Below the pieces are notes generated by a model that did not search any database, had not been told where the DNA came from, and worked only from the letters and a program-made list of their open reading frames with translations. From assembly GCA_037447655.1 (NCBI GenBank), contig JBBHKE010000800.1, positions 1 to 64,000 on the forward strand: a stretch of DNA of 64,000 nucleotides, read 5' to 3'. This DNA is from Zygnema cylindricum (taxonomy: Eukaryota > Streptophyta > Zygnematophyceae > Zygnematales > Zygnemataceae). The first letter of the stretch is position 1; the number at the start of each line of letters is the position of its first letter. Shown in pieces: positions 10,722 to 19,700 of the stretch. A program made the position numbers and the translations under genes.

Positions 10722-10939
10722 TTACTTTATTTATATATACACTCTAGTCAACTTTTTTCCGTGCACACCACACTTGTTTCTCCCCCTTCCCCTCCCCCTC
10801 CCCGTCCCCCCCAATCCTCACTTGTTTCCTCTCTATGTTGTACGGTTTTTTTGTCGTTTTCTGCCTCATTGTACGTAATGGCCTGGGAGGCGGCCTTCTC
10901 CCCCTCCCTCTCGGAAGCTGAAGGGAGGGACTCGCCCAT
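3139..10939 (-). CDS. ABC transporter B family (MDR/P-glycoprotein type), 5' nine exons, partial
   Basis: Membrane exporter of the ABCB subfamily; land-plant relatives include auxin and alkaloid carriers. Nine exons join in phase on the minus strand: 10939-10822 (start ATG), 10250-10039, 9031-8977, 8313-8138, 7852-7652, 7142-7041, 6796-6639, 3657-3453 and 3250-3139, together 1339 nt, about 446 residues. Residues 1-45 are a hydrophilic tail; then comes the family block [19 protein letters not shown]1 including WMQTGERQ and [30 protein letters not shown], then [13 protein letters not shown] and Walker [10 protein letters not shown] near residues 425-433. Donors are GT, though exon 4 uses a weak GTCTCT. 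Family members have about 1250 residues with two TMD-NBD halves. The rest of NBD1 and the whole second half are not visible in 1-3138, so the gene continues past the window or is truncated. Exon 1 is the least certain, but its phase fits exactly. Confidence 0.88.
3900..4280. mobile_element. hAT-type MITE, copy 1
   Basis: Non-autonomous DNA transposon of 381 bp. The left end is CAGAGGTCGCAAAAGTCAAA and the right end reads GTTTGCGACCTCTG, its inverted complement. It is flanked by an imperfect 8-bp target duplication, ACGTAAAC at 3892-3899 and ACCTAAAC at 4281-4288. An 8-bp duplication and CAG-starting ends are hallmarks of hAT elements. Subterminal copies of a CGGTCGGTTA/CGGTTACGG motif are present at the right side. 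It sits in an ABCB intron. A second copy is at 54364-55113. Confidence 0.85.
4281..5170. other. ABCB intron sequence with palindromic repeat tracts, no gene
   Basis: Intronic, no exon seen. Tracts rich in ATCGCGATAT-type palindromes at 4290-4350 and 4640-4710 resemble the interior of the GTGTT-type MITEs found at 39936 and 53962, so this may be a decayed member. No clean terminal repeats were found. Confidence 0.45.
5171..5338. repeat. 21-bp tandem array, left part
   Basis: About eight copies of a 21-bp unit, consensus ATTACCTCCGGTGGTACAGAT, with point variants. The array is interrupted by the MITE at 5339-5885 and resumes at 5888-5937. A minus-strand ORF over it (repeated TTGGN-type peptide) is a by-product of the 21-bp period being a multiple of three. 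Confidence 0.93.
5339..5885. mobile_element. TA-flanked MITE (CACCGCGAATCG family), long member
   Basis: 547-bp element with ends AACCGCGAATCGTTATTAG and, inverted on the right, CACCGCGAATCGTTATTAG. It is bordered by TA at 5337-5338 and TA at 5886-5887, as expected for Tc1/mariner-type (Stowaway-like) elements. It is inserted within the 21-bp tandem array. The interior shares blocks with the longer member at 20491-20997 (for example GACATCGACCGTAC against GACACCGACCGTAC). Shorter relatives lie at 11625, 12740, 47871 and 53793. No coding capacity. Confidence 0.85.
5888..5937. repeat. 21-bp tandem array, right part
   Basis: Two to three further, more diverged copies of the 21-bp unit seen at 5171-5338 (ATTACCTCCACTGGTACAG, ATTACTTCCGCTGTTACAG). 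They were separated from the main array by the MITE. Confidence 0.85.
6283..6390 (-). repeat. Decayed duplicate of ABCB exon 7 3' end (copy 2)
   Basis: Read on the minus strand, this segment repeats the end of ABCB exon 7 plus its donor. The peptide [17 protein letters not shown] parallels the genuine exon's [17 protein letters not shown], and it is followed by the same GTGAGTTTGACAATC intron start and a GA-rich tract. An upstream in-frame stop shows that it is not a usable exon. Confidence 0.75.
6424..6520 (-). repeat. Decayed duplicate of ABCB exon 7 3' end (copy 1)
   Basis: Minus-strand translation gives [15 protein letters not shown], a stop, then RM, matching the true exon end at 6639-6720. 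It is again followed by GTGAGTTTGACAATC. The distance to the genuine copy is 193 bp and to copy 2 is 140 bp. The 5' splice site is intact although the reading frame is broken. Confidence 0.78.
7220..7575 (-). repeat. Fragments duplicated from ABCB exon 5 (three pieces)
   Basis: Within intron 5, three segments repeat the end of exon 5 (genuine end at 7652, peptide [14 protein letters not shown]). 7535-7570 encodes [12 protein letters not shown]. 7375-7400 encodes TKAGGIAEK followed by a GTGAGTTTCTTTT donor. 7225-7255 matches the GGACAAGAAG part only. GA-rich sequence separates them. Stops and missing parts make them non-functional. Confidence 0.65.
8420..8490 (-). repeat. Fragment duplicated from the intron 3/exon 4 boundary of ABCB
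   Basis: CAGCCATCCTGCGACTTATG followed by an AAAATACC-AAAAAGAATGAGG tract resembles the true boundary at 8297-8345 (CATCCTGCCACCTCTGCG, then AAAACCAAAAAAGGCGAAGG). It lies about 130 bp further into intron 3. The match is short and imperfect. Confidence 0.5.
9055..9830. repeat. Degenerate TTTCAG/CAGTTT hexamer repeat in ABCB intron 2
   Basis: About 770 bp of imperfect hexamer repetition (TTTCAG, TTCCAG, TTTTGG, TTTCGG variants) on the plus strand. It sits wholly inside an ABCB intron, immediately upstream of exon 3 in the transcribed (minus) direction. Confidence 0.8.
10680..10740. repeat. TTTA tetranucleotide microsatellite
   Basis: About ten tandem TTTA/ATTT units with small interruptions, in the first ABCB intron. 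Confidence 0.9.
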
Positions 10940-11624
10940 GGGGGGTGGAGGGAGAGAAGAGGGGGGGGCGGGAGAGGGAGAGGAGAGGAGAGGAAGGGAG
11001 AGGAGGGGAGAGAAGGGAGAGAGAAGTGGGAGAGAGAAATAAAAACAAGAGCGAGAGCGGGAGGGGGAAAAGGAGGGGGGGGAGGGGGAGAGGGAGGGAG
11101 GTGAAAGGAGGGGAGAGGGAAGGAGGGAGGGAGGGAGGAAAAAAAGTAAGGCGGGGAGAGGGAGGAAAAGAGTCGGCGAGGGAGAATGAGGCCGTAAAGA
11201 AAACCAGCATTCTTCATTTATGTACATTTTACCGTTTTATCTTTGACTTTTTCACACTATTATTTTTGTTGTTTAATTTCCGTACACAACGGCTGTATTT
11301 CCCTGCACCTTCTTCTGTACGGATGTGTTTCTTTGTACGGATGTGTTTCTTTGTACGGATGTGCCGTCAGTAGGCCGGCATTCCTAACAGAATGGTTTAA
11401 AGCTTTCCGTACATTTGAGTGACGCCAAAGATTCCTAAGTGTCATTTTCGCTCGTGGCTATGATAGTTTTTTTCTCGTGTAGGGAGGTATTATCTAGACC
11501 GGTAGGTCTATAATACAGCCTTTGTCGGGTTACAGCTGGCATCGGTATGTTTTTGTCGGCCACGTGGAAATTGAGAACTATGAAAAGGGACATTCGTACC
11601 AAAGTTCACCTTCGTACCAAAGTA
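10940..11624. other. Purine-rich upstream region of ABCB and short repeats
   Basis: Immediately upstream of the ABCB start codon the plus strand is strongly GA-rich to about 11190 (pyrimidine-rich in the sense of the gene), compatible with a 5' UTR or CT-rich promoter region. At 11314-11363 a unit of about 17 bp, TTTGTACGGATGTGTTTC, occurs about three times. Proline/serine-rich ORFs here are composition artefacts. No TATA box can be defended. Confidence 0.45.
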
Positions 11625-11841
11625 CACCGTGTATCGCTATTAGTGTTAATAACTTTTTCGCCAATTAAAACATTTTTTATTTGTACACATTTGTACGATT
11701 TTCGATTTGAGACCGCCAATCGAAAGCTGAGAATCTTAACGTTCAATCCCGACCGTCAGATTCACAATCTGACAAGCGTGTACGGAGAAAATACGTTTTA
11801 AGTGGCAATTAAAAATTTAACAATAATAGCGATTCACGGCG
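11625..11841. mobile_element. TA-flanked MITE (CACCGTGAATCG family), 217 bp
   Basis: Left end CACCGTGTATCGCTATTAG and right end, inverted, CGCCGTGAATCGCTATTAT. It is bordered by TA at 11623-11624 and TA at 11842-11843. Length and ends match the copy inside the copia LTR at 12740-12955. No coding capacity. Confidence 0.85.
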
Positions 11842-11843
11842 TA

Positions 11844-12655
11844 TTGTAGAAAAGAAAATTTTATTGCCTTTTTCTTATCCTCTTATTTAATCGTGCCTCT
11901 TTAAAAATAATTTCCACGTGGCAAGAAGAGACAATCTGGTCTTGTGAAATCTTGATCGTCGATTTTTTGCATCTTGTAATACTCGATTGTCGAATTTTTT
12001 TAAAGCGTATATTTCCTATGTAGGGTGTAGCCACGTAGGTTCGTATTCAGACATTAAAAATCGTCAAATATTTTTAAACTGTACAATCTTAATGTCAGAT
12101 TTGATCCGACGTACTGTACTATCTCGTTGTAAATGATGTACGGAATATGATCAAAACCGAACATCCACAAGCGGGGCAAACCACGGAGGTCTTAAGGTAA
12201 GACAAAAGAGACGTGACAATACACTCTCTGACAAATAGTTTCTACTGGATTTTTGCGGATACGCCGTAAGCATGCGTGAGTGCACGTGGGCCTCTGGTAC
12301 GTGTAACGATATGTTCCCATGTGTTAACGTAAGGGGTTTGTTTTGTCTTTTTTTTACAGAAATGATTATGCAACGATAAAAGCTGAAGTAGTACAAAAAA
12401 GGAGAGAAAACTAAAGTACATTTTGCGTCATCCTAATTTCGAATGTAGTACAATTTGGCGCTATTATCTTTTTCGACCCATTGCCACGACTTCAAACTGA
12501 ATTCAATTTAATTAGCTCATCTCCAAACTTCTACTGAATTCAATTTAATTAAAGTAACGGTTGACCTACGTATAACAAAACGTTATCGCACGCGTCACAC
12601 GTTTTTTAATTTTTGTTTCACGACTGCAAGTACATCTTATTTTTTCTGCCTGCTC
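11844..12655. other. Non-coding stretch, no gene recognised
   Basis: AT-rich sequence between a MITE and the copia element. A short direct repeat, CTACTGAATTCAATTTAATTA and its neighbour, occurs at 12495-12555. Nothing else that I can name. Confidence 0.6.
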
Positions 12656-13437
12656 TGTTACGATTCATTGAAAGAATCGTACGCGCGTGGAATCGGCTCG
12701 ATTTCGCAAGTGTACTTTTTAGAATGAATCGCGAAAGTACACCACGAATCGTTATTAGTGTCAAAGTTTAAATAGCGTAAAAAAAAAAAATGTTATTGAT
12801 TATAATTTAGTACGAGAGACGTGGCAGATTATGGTCCACGTCCTTAAATAACGTTGCAAATTTATTTTCAAAAATCATGTATACTAATTGCGGAAAAACA
12901 TTAAAATTTTAAGAACCCAAATTAGTGACTTTGACACAAATAACGATTCACGGTGTACTATTTCGTGAAATTACTAGTATGTTTGTTTCGCAAAACATTT
13001 GTCGTTTCGTTTCGCGTCTAGAATTGTCGTACGTCTAATTTAGTACAATAGTACTTTAGATTTGTTTAGTACTTTCGTTTTGGCTTGTCGTTTTGCAATG
13101 TTTGAGTCCTTAGTGAAATTTAGTGTTCTAGTCTAATCTGCGGACAGGTGGCAGATTTCTAGAGATTTCTTGGTGGCGTACGCTTACACGTGCCGCGCCA
13201 TGGATAGTGTGTTATTTAAGGGAAGCCATGAACTTGTGTAAAATCAATCAACAATCAATTGTAGATATATATGGTGGAATAGAAGAGATAGAAGAGAAAT
13301 TGTAATTTCGATTTTTGTATTAATGTGAGAAATTTCCGAAATGCCTCTTCAATGTTGATTCAATGTTTTGTATTCTGAATGCTTCTGCTGCTATTATTAT
13401 TTGTTAGTGAGCTCTGAGTTTATTATCGATCCTTTCA
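12656..13437 (+). repeat. Copia 5' LTR (interrupted by a MITE)
   Basis: Matches the 3' LTR at 18346-18930 along its length. Without the 216-bp MITE and one TA it would be about 564 bp, close to the 585-bp partner, which carries an extra short duplication (GGTGGCAGATTTCTAGA, twice) near 18624-18655. Confidence 0.93.
12740..12955. mobile_element. TA-flanked MITE inside the copia 5' LTR
   Basis: 216-bp element, ends CACCACGAATCGTTATTAG and, inverted, CACCGTGAATCGTTATTTG. It is bordered by TA at 12738-12739 and 12956-12957. The corresponding point of the 3' LTR (near 18430) reads straight through, so this copy arrived after the retrotransposon. Confidence 0.92.
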
Positions 13438-13610
13438 TTTGGTATCGCAGCGGGTAGAGCTCCATTGTAGTGTATCCTTTGGTTATAGGGGGAAGGAACA
13501 AAAATAAGTCCCCTTTCACTCCCTCCTCTTCAGCTACCCTTGTCTCAAATTTTTGGGAAAATCTGCCGACTCCCGAGGATCCTCCTAAAGAATAAAAAGA
13601 GTTCAGTTTT

Positions 13611-13745
13611 ACCGGAGCCGCATTTGAGTCATCATTCCCCACGGATTTGTTGATCACCGGAGCCGCATTTGAATCATCATTCCCCACGGATTTGTTGATC
13701 ACCAGAGCCGCATTTGAGTCATCATTCCCCACGGATTTGTTTGAT
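13611..13745. repeat. 45-bp unit, three copies, in the copia leader
   Basis: Three tandem copies of a 45-bp unit beginning ACCGGAGCCGCATTTGAGTC and ending TTTGTTGATC, differing at single bases. They lie between the primer binding site and gag. The minus-strand ORF across them is an artefact of the in-frame period. Confidence 0.93.
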
Positions 13746-13770
13746 CAAAATAGAGGTGTCGGTGGCTCGA

Positions 13771-14876
13771 TGTCCGACAATCAAATGCGATAATATTTGG
13801 AGAATTTCATGCGTCGGATTGATGAGAAGTTCTCAGCCGTAGATAGGAGGTTTGATGAATAAGCTCACGGTGAGCCAGATCCCGATCCGGATGGAGGAGA
13901 TTCCGATGATGATGTAGGGGCGAAGAAAGAGAAAGATAAGAAGGGGAATCAAAAGCTAGATGGTGATTCCAATTTAGAGGAGGATAGTGAAGGAGGAATG
14001 GAAATGTTTCAAATGCCCGAAAAGACCGTGGTGTTCAATGGTTCGAATTACCTTCTATGGAAGAAGTATATTCGAGCTCAATTAATTTTGAGAGGTCTTT
14101 GGAAAGTCGTAAATGGAGAGGAGAAAATCCCGGTTGGAGATGCGAAGGCTCGGCGGTTGTGGAAGCAAAAGAATCTTGCGGCCATCACCGGATTGATGCA
14201 AACGTGTTCGGTGTCCGTGCATGATCATTTCCTCACGCATAGCACCGCACACGGATGTTGGAAGGCGTTGAAATCCTAATTTGAGAAGGGAATCCAAAAC
14301 AAGGGGCAATATGTGTTCTCCGATTTTATGCAATTCAAAATGAAATCCAACAAATCTTTTGACGATGCAGTGAAAGATTCAATATTATTGTGGAGCAACT
14401 TCTTAACAATGGGCGAGTGATCACAGAGGAGGACAAAGTAACCGGATTTTTTATTGCATTACCGGATAAGTGGATCCACCTCAAGGAGATTTTACTTGCG
14501 ATGGAAAATAATACTTACGAATTTATTGTGAATTATTTGAAGATGGCGGAGAGTAATCGTATTATTCCTCAAAAGGATCTTTGGGTGTTGGATCCTTGAC
14601 TGTGGTCTCTCCCGATTTGCGAATTTGCATTATTTCCGTGGAAGATGGGGTGGAAAAGGAGGAGGATCAAGAGGTCGTGGGAAATGGCATGATAGGAGCG
14701 GAAATCAAACACCTCGGTCCGTCCCGAATGACTATCGCAACGTCCTGTGTTTCCGTTGCAATCGGATCGGTCATATTTCGGCTTCGTGTCCGGAAAAAGA
14801 GAGAGAATGCTTCAATTGTGGGAAATTAGGCCATACGAGCCAGCAATGCTATTCTAATTTAGTAGCAGAAGTGTAA
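13771..14876 (+). pseudogene. Copia gag (capsid and two zinc knuckles), broken
   Basis: Capsid-like region with the copia gag signature FNGSNYLLWKKYIRAQL near 14030, then a stop after about 90 codons at 14277 and further frame changes. The C-terminal part carries two CCHC knuckles, CFRCNRIGHISASC and CFNCGKLGHTSQQC (about 14751-14850), which bind genomic RNA. A more upstream ATG at 13771 is followed by stops. A Gly-Arg-rich stretch (RGRGRYGGHG-like) follows at 14880-14960. The gene cannot give a full Gag. Confidence 0.85.
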
Positions 14877-14977
14877 GAGGCGGTCGAAATTTTGGAGGTC
14901 GCGGCCGCGGACCTGACAATGGTCGTGGTCGTGGACGCTATGGCGGCCATGGCAGCAACCATGGAAATTTCGTTGAC

Positions 14978-15950
14978 TTGGGAAATTTCGAAGAAAACAA
15001 AGGAGGACAAACGTCCACTTATCTCCACCCCACTATTTATTCACTAAGTGACACACGCGATGACGCACGCGAAAAAGAATGGATAATTGACACGAGGGCT
15101 TCTCACCACGTGTGTACGGACGCTACACTTTTTGACGACATGCGTTCACTTACCGTACCAAAATTAAATACGGTCGCAAGTGGACAAGTTATCACAGTTG
15201 GTACCGTGGGTACCGTTCGTTTAAATCTACCCAGGTGGGATCATTTTGGAAACGAAATAATATCGGAGGCGCGTTTAATAAACGTCGTTTATATTTCGGA
15301 CGGTTCAGTAAATCTATTAAGCATACTTCAACTTCAGCGTACCGGTGCGAGCATAGTCGCTATTGGCGATTCGGCGATTCGTATATATCACGCCGACGGC
15401 AAATTAATTGGCGAAAGCAAAGTCACCAATTCAATGCATAGTCGACTTTTGTGGAGGCGATCGAGGAAGAATGCTCTTTCCACGGGCATTCTAAATCAAA
15501 TATCGGAATTAAAGGGAGATTTAACGTTATGGCACCAGCGGAGTGTCATATATTCGAAGGAAATTTGAGGAGAAAGATAAAAAAGGCATGTGTGAGGGGA
15601 TTAGATCTTGCTACCAGCAAAAGAGTAAATGGATGCGATGGATGTAGTCAAGGACGACAAATTTGGAAACCACATCCTACGAAAGATGTGAAATTTTGGG
15701 CCCAACATCCTTTAGAGCTTGTCCACGTCGATCTATGTGGACATATTAAGCTAGAGATCCTTGGAGGAAATCTATATATTATGGTCATCGTTGATGATTA
15801 TTCAAGATTTTCATGGGTTCGATTATTGAAGAGGAAATCGGATGCCCTTGAAACTTTTATTGAGTTGGCATGCTTTTGCCGAAAGACAATGCGAACGGAA
15901 ATCGAATGCTATTCGTTCGGATAATGGAGGCGAATTTATCGCATTTGAGA
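14978..15950 (+). pseudogene. Copia protease and N-terminal integrase, broken
   Basis: The protease core is visible near 15080 as WIIDTRASHHV; the family active site is DTGAS, so the catalytic-loop glycine has become arginine. After a frameshift near 15530 the pre-integrase zinc region follows, with CDGCSQGRQ-type cysteines near 15630. Then come the integrase first acidic block HVDLCG and the second block VDDYSRFSW at about 15720-15815. The frame changes again before the last acidic motif, DNGGEF, near 15920. Confidence 0.85.
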
Positions 15951-17627
15951 GGCATTGTAAGGCGAAAGGAATTACCCAATAATTCACTTCACCTTATTCT
16001 CCGGAATCAAAAAGAGTAGCCCAAAGGAAGATTATGACCTTACAAAAAATGGTGAGGGCGATGGTGCATTCGGCCGGTCTAAGTATCTCATTATGGGGAG
16101 ATGCCATCCTCACGGCCAGTAACATTTGTAATCGTAGACTTACTTCGGTTTCCGATGATAAAACACCATTCGTATTACTTTATGGGCAGAAACCAGCTCT
16201 CCACACAGTGTATGTGGATCAAGTGAAAAAAAAATGGAAATTTGCGGCGGGGAGTTGGCTCGGAATTTTCGTGGGCTATAGAACGAAAGGAAATCTTTAC
16301 CGTGTGTTTCATCCGGTATGTCCAATTGTGGAAGAATCCCGAAATATCAATTTTCATGAAGATTTAAAATCGTTTAGTGAGAAATCGGCAAAATTGAAGA
16401 AGAATCTTGATTTTTATGAGGTAAACGATGATGCCAATTTCTCGGACATTGAGGATTCGGATGATGAGCCGAAATCCATTGTCAAAATCAAGAAGGGAAA
16501 ATTAAATGTTGACTCGCGCTCGGAAAAATTGGACATTGATATTGAGGTTTTGAGTAATACAAGCCGAAATTCCAAAATGTCGACGGAAAGTCAAAAATCT
16601 TCAAGCTCAAAATCGAGTTTGCCAAATGTGGACGAGGAGGAGAAAAATATGGAACAAGTTCCGGTTCTTAGACGAAGTACTTGAGAGAATAGAGGAAAGA
16701 AACCAAATCGGCTTTCTTATGACATAATTGGTGGAGAGAATTCAAATTCCCATTTTTTCATCTCCGATGCAAAGGAAACGGAATTCCTTTTATAGCAATT
16801 AATGTGCGAGAATTTGGCCGGTAATCCTCAATCATACGCGGAGACAAGAAACTCGTGTGATTGGGAAACAAACTGGAAGCTGTCGGACATTTGAGGAAGT
16901 AAAATTATCGAAAGGAAAAAAAGCAATTGACACGAAATTGGTCTTCAAAACTAAAACTAGTGCATCGGGTGATGTAGTAAAAGATAAGGCGAGACTTGTA
17001 TGCAAAGGATTTCAGCAAAAAGAGGGGTTAGACTACACGGAGACATATGCTCTAGTTGTGAAATTTGACTCTCTAAGAATGATTATGGCGATTGCCGCTG
17101 CAAAGAAGAAACACGTTCATCAAATGGATGTGGAGACCGCGTTTTTGAATGGAGACTTGGAACAAGAGGGTTATATGAAGGTACCTGAGGGCGTGACGTC
17201 ACGGGAAGGCACGGTGTGGCGTCTTCGCAAATCGCTCTACGGATTGAAGCAGGCGCCTCGCGCTTGGTATCTACGCCTACATAAAGTTCTTTTGGACTTT
17301 GGTTTCACACGTACGATTTCAGATTCTGGAGTGTATATGAAAGGACAATGAATGGATCAAATTCTATTTTCAGTGTATGTCGATGATTTCTTGATGACGT
17401 CAGATAGTTTAGAACGTATACGCGAATTGAATACGTACTTGCGTCAACATTTCAAAGTCACAGATCTTGGTGACGTAAAATATATTTTGGGGATCGAAGT
17501 GATTCATAATGTGAACGGAGACATAAAGTTAAGTCAGGCGCAATATTGTAAGGAGGTATTTGCGCGATTTTCCATGTTGGACGCAAAACCAATTTCAGCG
17601 CCTATGGACGCGAAAAGTCAATTATGA
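15951..17627 (+). pseudogene. Copia integrase C-terminus and reverse transcriptase, broken
   Basis: Begins with SPYSPESKRVAQRK, the usual SPYTPQQNGVAERKN block, then the ISLWGDAI and GYRTKGNLYRVF motifs of the integrase C-terminus (to about 16684). After a degenerate linker the RT region starts near 16860: ARLVCKGFQQKEGLDY, QMDVETAFLNGDL (catalytic Asp of motif A) and SLYGLKQAPRAWY. A TGA follows at 17349, and then the YVDDFL polymerase box at about 17376. Stops at 16682 and 17349 and others break it. Confidence 0.9.
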
Positions 17628-18315
17628 AAGTTTGAGGAAGGATCGATGGTAGATGTACCGTACCCCGAAGAGATTGCGAGTTTAATGTACCTAAGTGTTG
17701 GTACGCAACGTGATATTTCGGCGACCGTTTCAATTGTAAGTCGATATTGTCAAGTGCCAAAAAAATCGCATTGGGAGGCCGTCAAGCGTATATTTTGATA
17801 CTTGTCGCATAATATCGATATCGGTCTTGCATTCAAATCTAAAAGCGAATCGTTGGAGTGGGTCGGATATTGCGACGCCGATTGGGGCGGGGATTTCGAT
17901 TCGGGAAAATCCACGTGCAGATACGCGTTTGTGTTTGGTGGAGCGGCGATCTCGTGGAGTTCGCGTCAAACCAATCGTGGCACTAAGTTCAACGGAGGCC
18001 GAGTGTATGGCCGCGTGCCACGCAAGCAAGGCGTCAATATGGATAAGGGAAATGTCTAGCGAACTTGGATTTTCAATTGGATGCTTAAAATTTTTTACGA
18101 ATAGCATGAGTTCGATGGCACTTGTGAAAAATCTCGTATTTCAGAAACGCACTAAACATATACGGATTCAATGGCATTTCGTACGAGATTTGGTAGCGGC
18201 AAAAAAAGTGGAATTTTTGAATGTATCGACACTTGAGGAAGCTGCCGATATGCTTACTAACACGGCGACATTTGATGTGTTTTTAAGAGGAAGACCTAAA
18301 TTAGGGTTGTTGTGA
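17628..18315 (+). pseudogene. Copia RNase H domain, broken
   Basis: RNase H of the copia polyprotein: GYCDADWGGD (first Asp), STEAEC (Glu) after a frameshift near 17955, and TNSMSSM where the family normally has a D-N-x-(S/G) aspartate, so a catalytic Asp appears replaced by Asn. KHIRIQWHFVRD and the usual C-terminal block, ending GLL and a stop at 18315, follow. The polypurine tract lies 20 bp downstream. Confidence 0.9.
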
Positions 18316-18345
18316 TGGAGACGATATTTCAATGAAGAGGGGGAA

Positions 18346-18930
18346 TGTTACGATTCATTGAAAAAATCGTACGCGCGCGGAATCGGCTCAATTTCGCAAG
18401 TGTATTTTTTACAATGAATCGCAAAAGTATTATTTCATGAAAGTACTTGTATGTTTGTTTCGCTAAAAACATTTGTCATTTCGTTTCGCGTCTAGAATTG
18501 TCATACGTCTACTTTAGTACGATAGTACTTTAGATTTGTCTAGTACTTTCGTTTTGGCTTGTCGTTTTGCAATGTTTGAGTCCTTAGTGAAATTTAGAGT
18601 GTTTTAGTCTAATCTGCGAACAGGTGGCAGATTTCTAGAGGTGGCAGATTTCTAGAGATTTCTTAGCGGCTCAGGCTTACACATGTCGCGCCATGGATAG
18701 CGTGCTATTTAAGGGAAGCCATGGACTTGTGTAAAATCAATCAACAATCAATTGGAGATATATATGGAGGAATTTAAGAAATAGAAGAGAAATTGTAATT
18801 TCGGTTTTTGTATTAATGTGAGAAATTTCCGAAATGCCTCTTCAATGTTGATTTAATGTTTTGTATTTTGAATGCTTCTGCTGCTATTATTATTTGTTAG
18901 TGAGCTTTGAGTTTATTATCGATCCTTTCA
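18346..18930 (+). repeat. Copia 3' LTR
   Basis: 585 bp, TG start and CA end, high similarity to the 5' LTR outside the MITE. It is preceded by the polypurine tract. Confidence 0.93.
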
Positions 18931-18935
18931 TGCAC

Positions 18936-19695
18936 GTCACGTTATGTACTTTAAAAAATGGCAAGATGTTTGAAAAAAATCGCAAGGGTCTCGAACCTCC
19001 AATTTCATTTATGGGTCTTCTACAAAGTTTAAGTTGTCTTAGTCTCTTCCCCTCCCTTCCTCCCATCCCTCACTCCGCCGCTCCACTCACCTGCCCTTGG
19101 AATGAAAAGCGTAATTGGATGGCAAATCAAGTGATAAAAGACAAATGGAAGAAAGTTTTATAATTAATGACGTCGACGTTGTAACAAGTGAGAATAACGT
19201 CACAATCAAAAAAACCTTAAACCTTTGATGTAACAAAATGTCGAAAAATGAGGTTTGACAACATAGATTTTTAGACGTTTACAATTGTGGATATTTTTGT
19301 CAAAGTTTACAATTGTCGCTAGTTTTGTTAATGTCTACAATTGTCACGGAATTTATAGATGTCTACATCTATCACAAAATTCAAGTAACGAAGAATTACG
19401 CAACGATTTCGATTTCGGACTCTATACATCTTTGAAAAATAATACGAGGAATCTTCACTAAAATTCAAAGCTACATTTCAAAGTTCTAATTACATGTGTA
19501 CACAACCTGAATGAGTCATTGTTCGTCCATCATGGCACTTATTTGTGGCAATCGTGCACACCTTGTAGCTCACGTAGAATATTTTATCGTCAAAAACCTC
19601 ATCATGAAACCATCAAAGTACAAAACATGGGTGAAATGGAAAACTGTAGTCAACCACTAAAGGTTAGAGGTAGAAATCTGAAAGGGATTGACAAA
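18936..19695. other. Non-coding stretch between copia and solo LTR
   Basis: No gene recognised. Around 19260-19360 a block about TTACAATTGTCACGG/GTCTACAATTGT recurs several times in slightly different form. The stretch near 19500-19690 has a short ORF with no recognisable similarity. Confidence 0.5.
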
Positions 19696-19700
19696 TACTA

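Larger units (their letters stand above)
12656..18930 (+). mobile_element. Ty1/copia LTR retrotransposon, nearly full length, degenerate
   Basis: LTR retrotransposon with domain order gag, protease, integrase, RT, RNase H, which defines Ty1/copia. Long terminal repeats lie at 12656-13437 and 18346-18930. Both start TGTTACG and end TTTCA. The flanking pentamers TGCTC (12651-12655) and TGCAC (18931-18935) look like an aged 5-bp target duplication. A primer binding site TGGTATCGCAGC follows the 5' LTR at 13440, resembling the initiator tRNA-Met complement. A polypurine tract GAAGAGGGGGAA precedes the 3' LTR. The reading frame is broken by many stops and frameshifts and catalytic positions have changed, so the element is dead. 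Its 5' LTR was later hit by a MITE. Confidence 0.95.

Noticed and set aside
10744-11373. Several Pro-rich or Arg/Glu-rich ORFs
   Set aside because: Purine/pyrimidine composition upstream of ABCB exon 1. Only 10822-10939 has the phase and donor to be coding.
13611-13745. Three 45-bp repeats as a possible CRISPR or regulatory array
   Set aside because: Direct tandem units with no spacers inside a retrotransposon leader.
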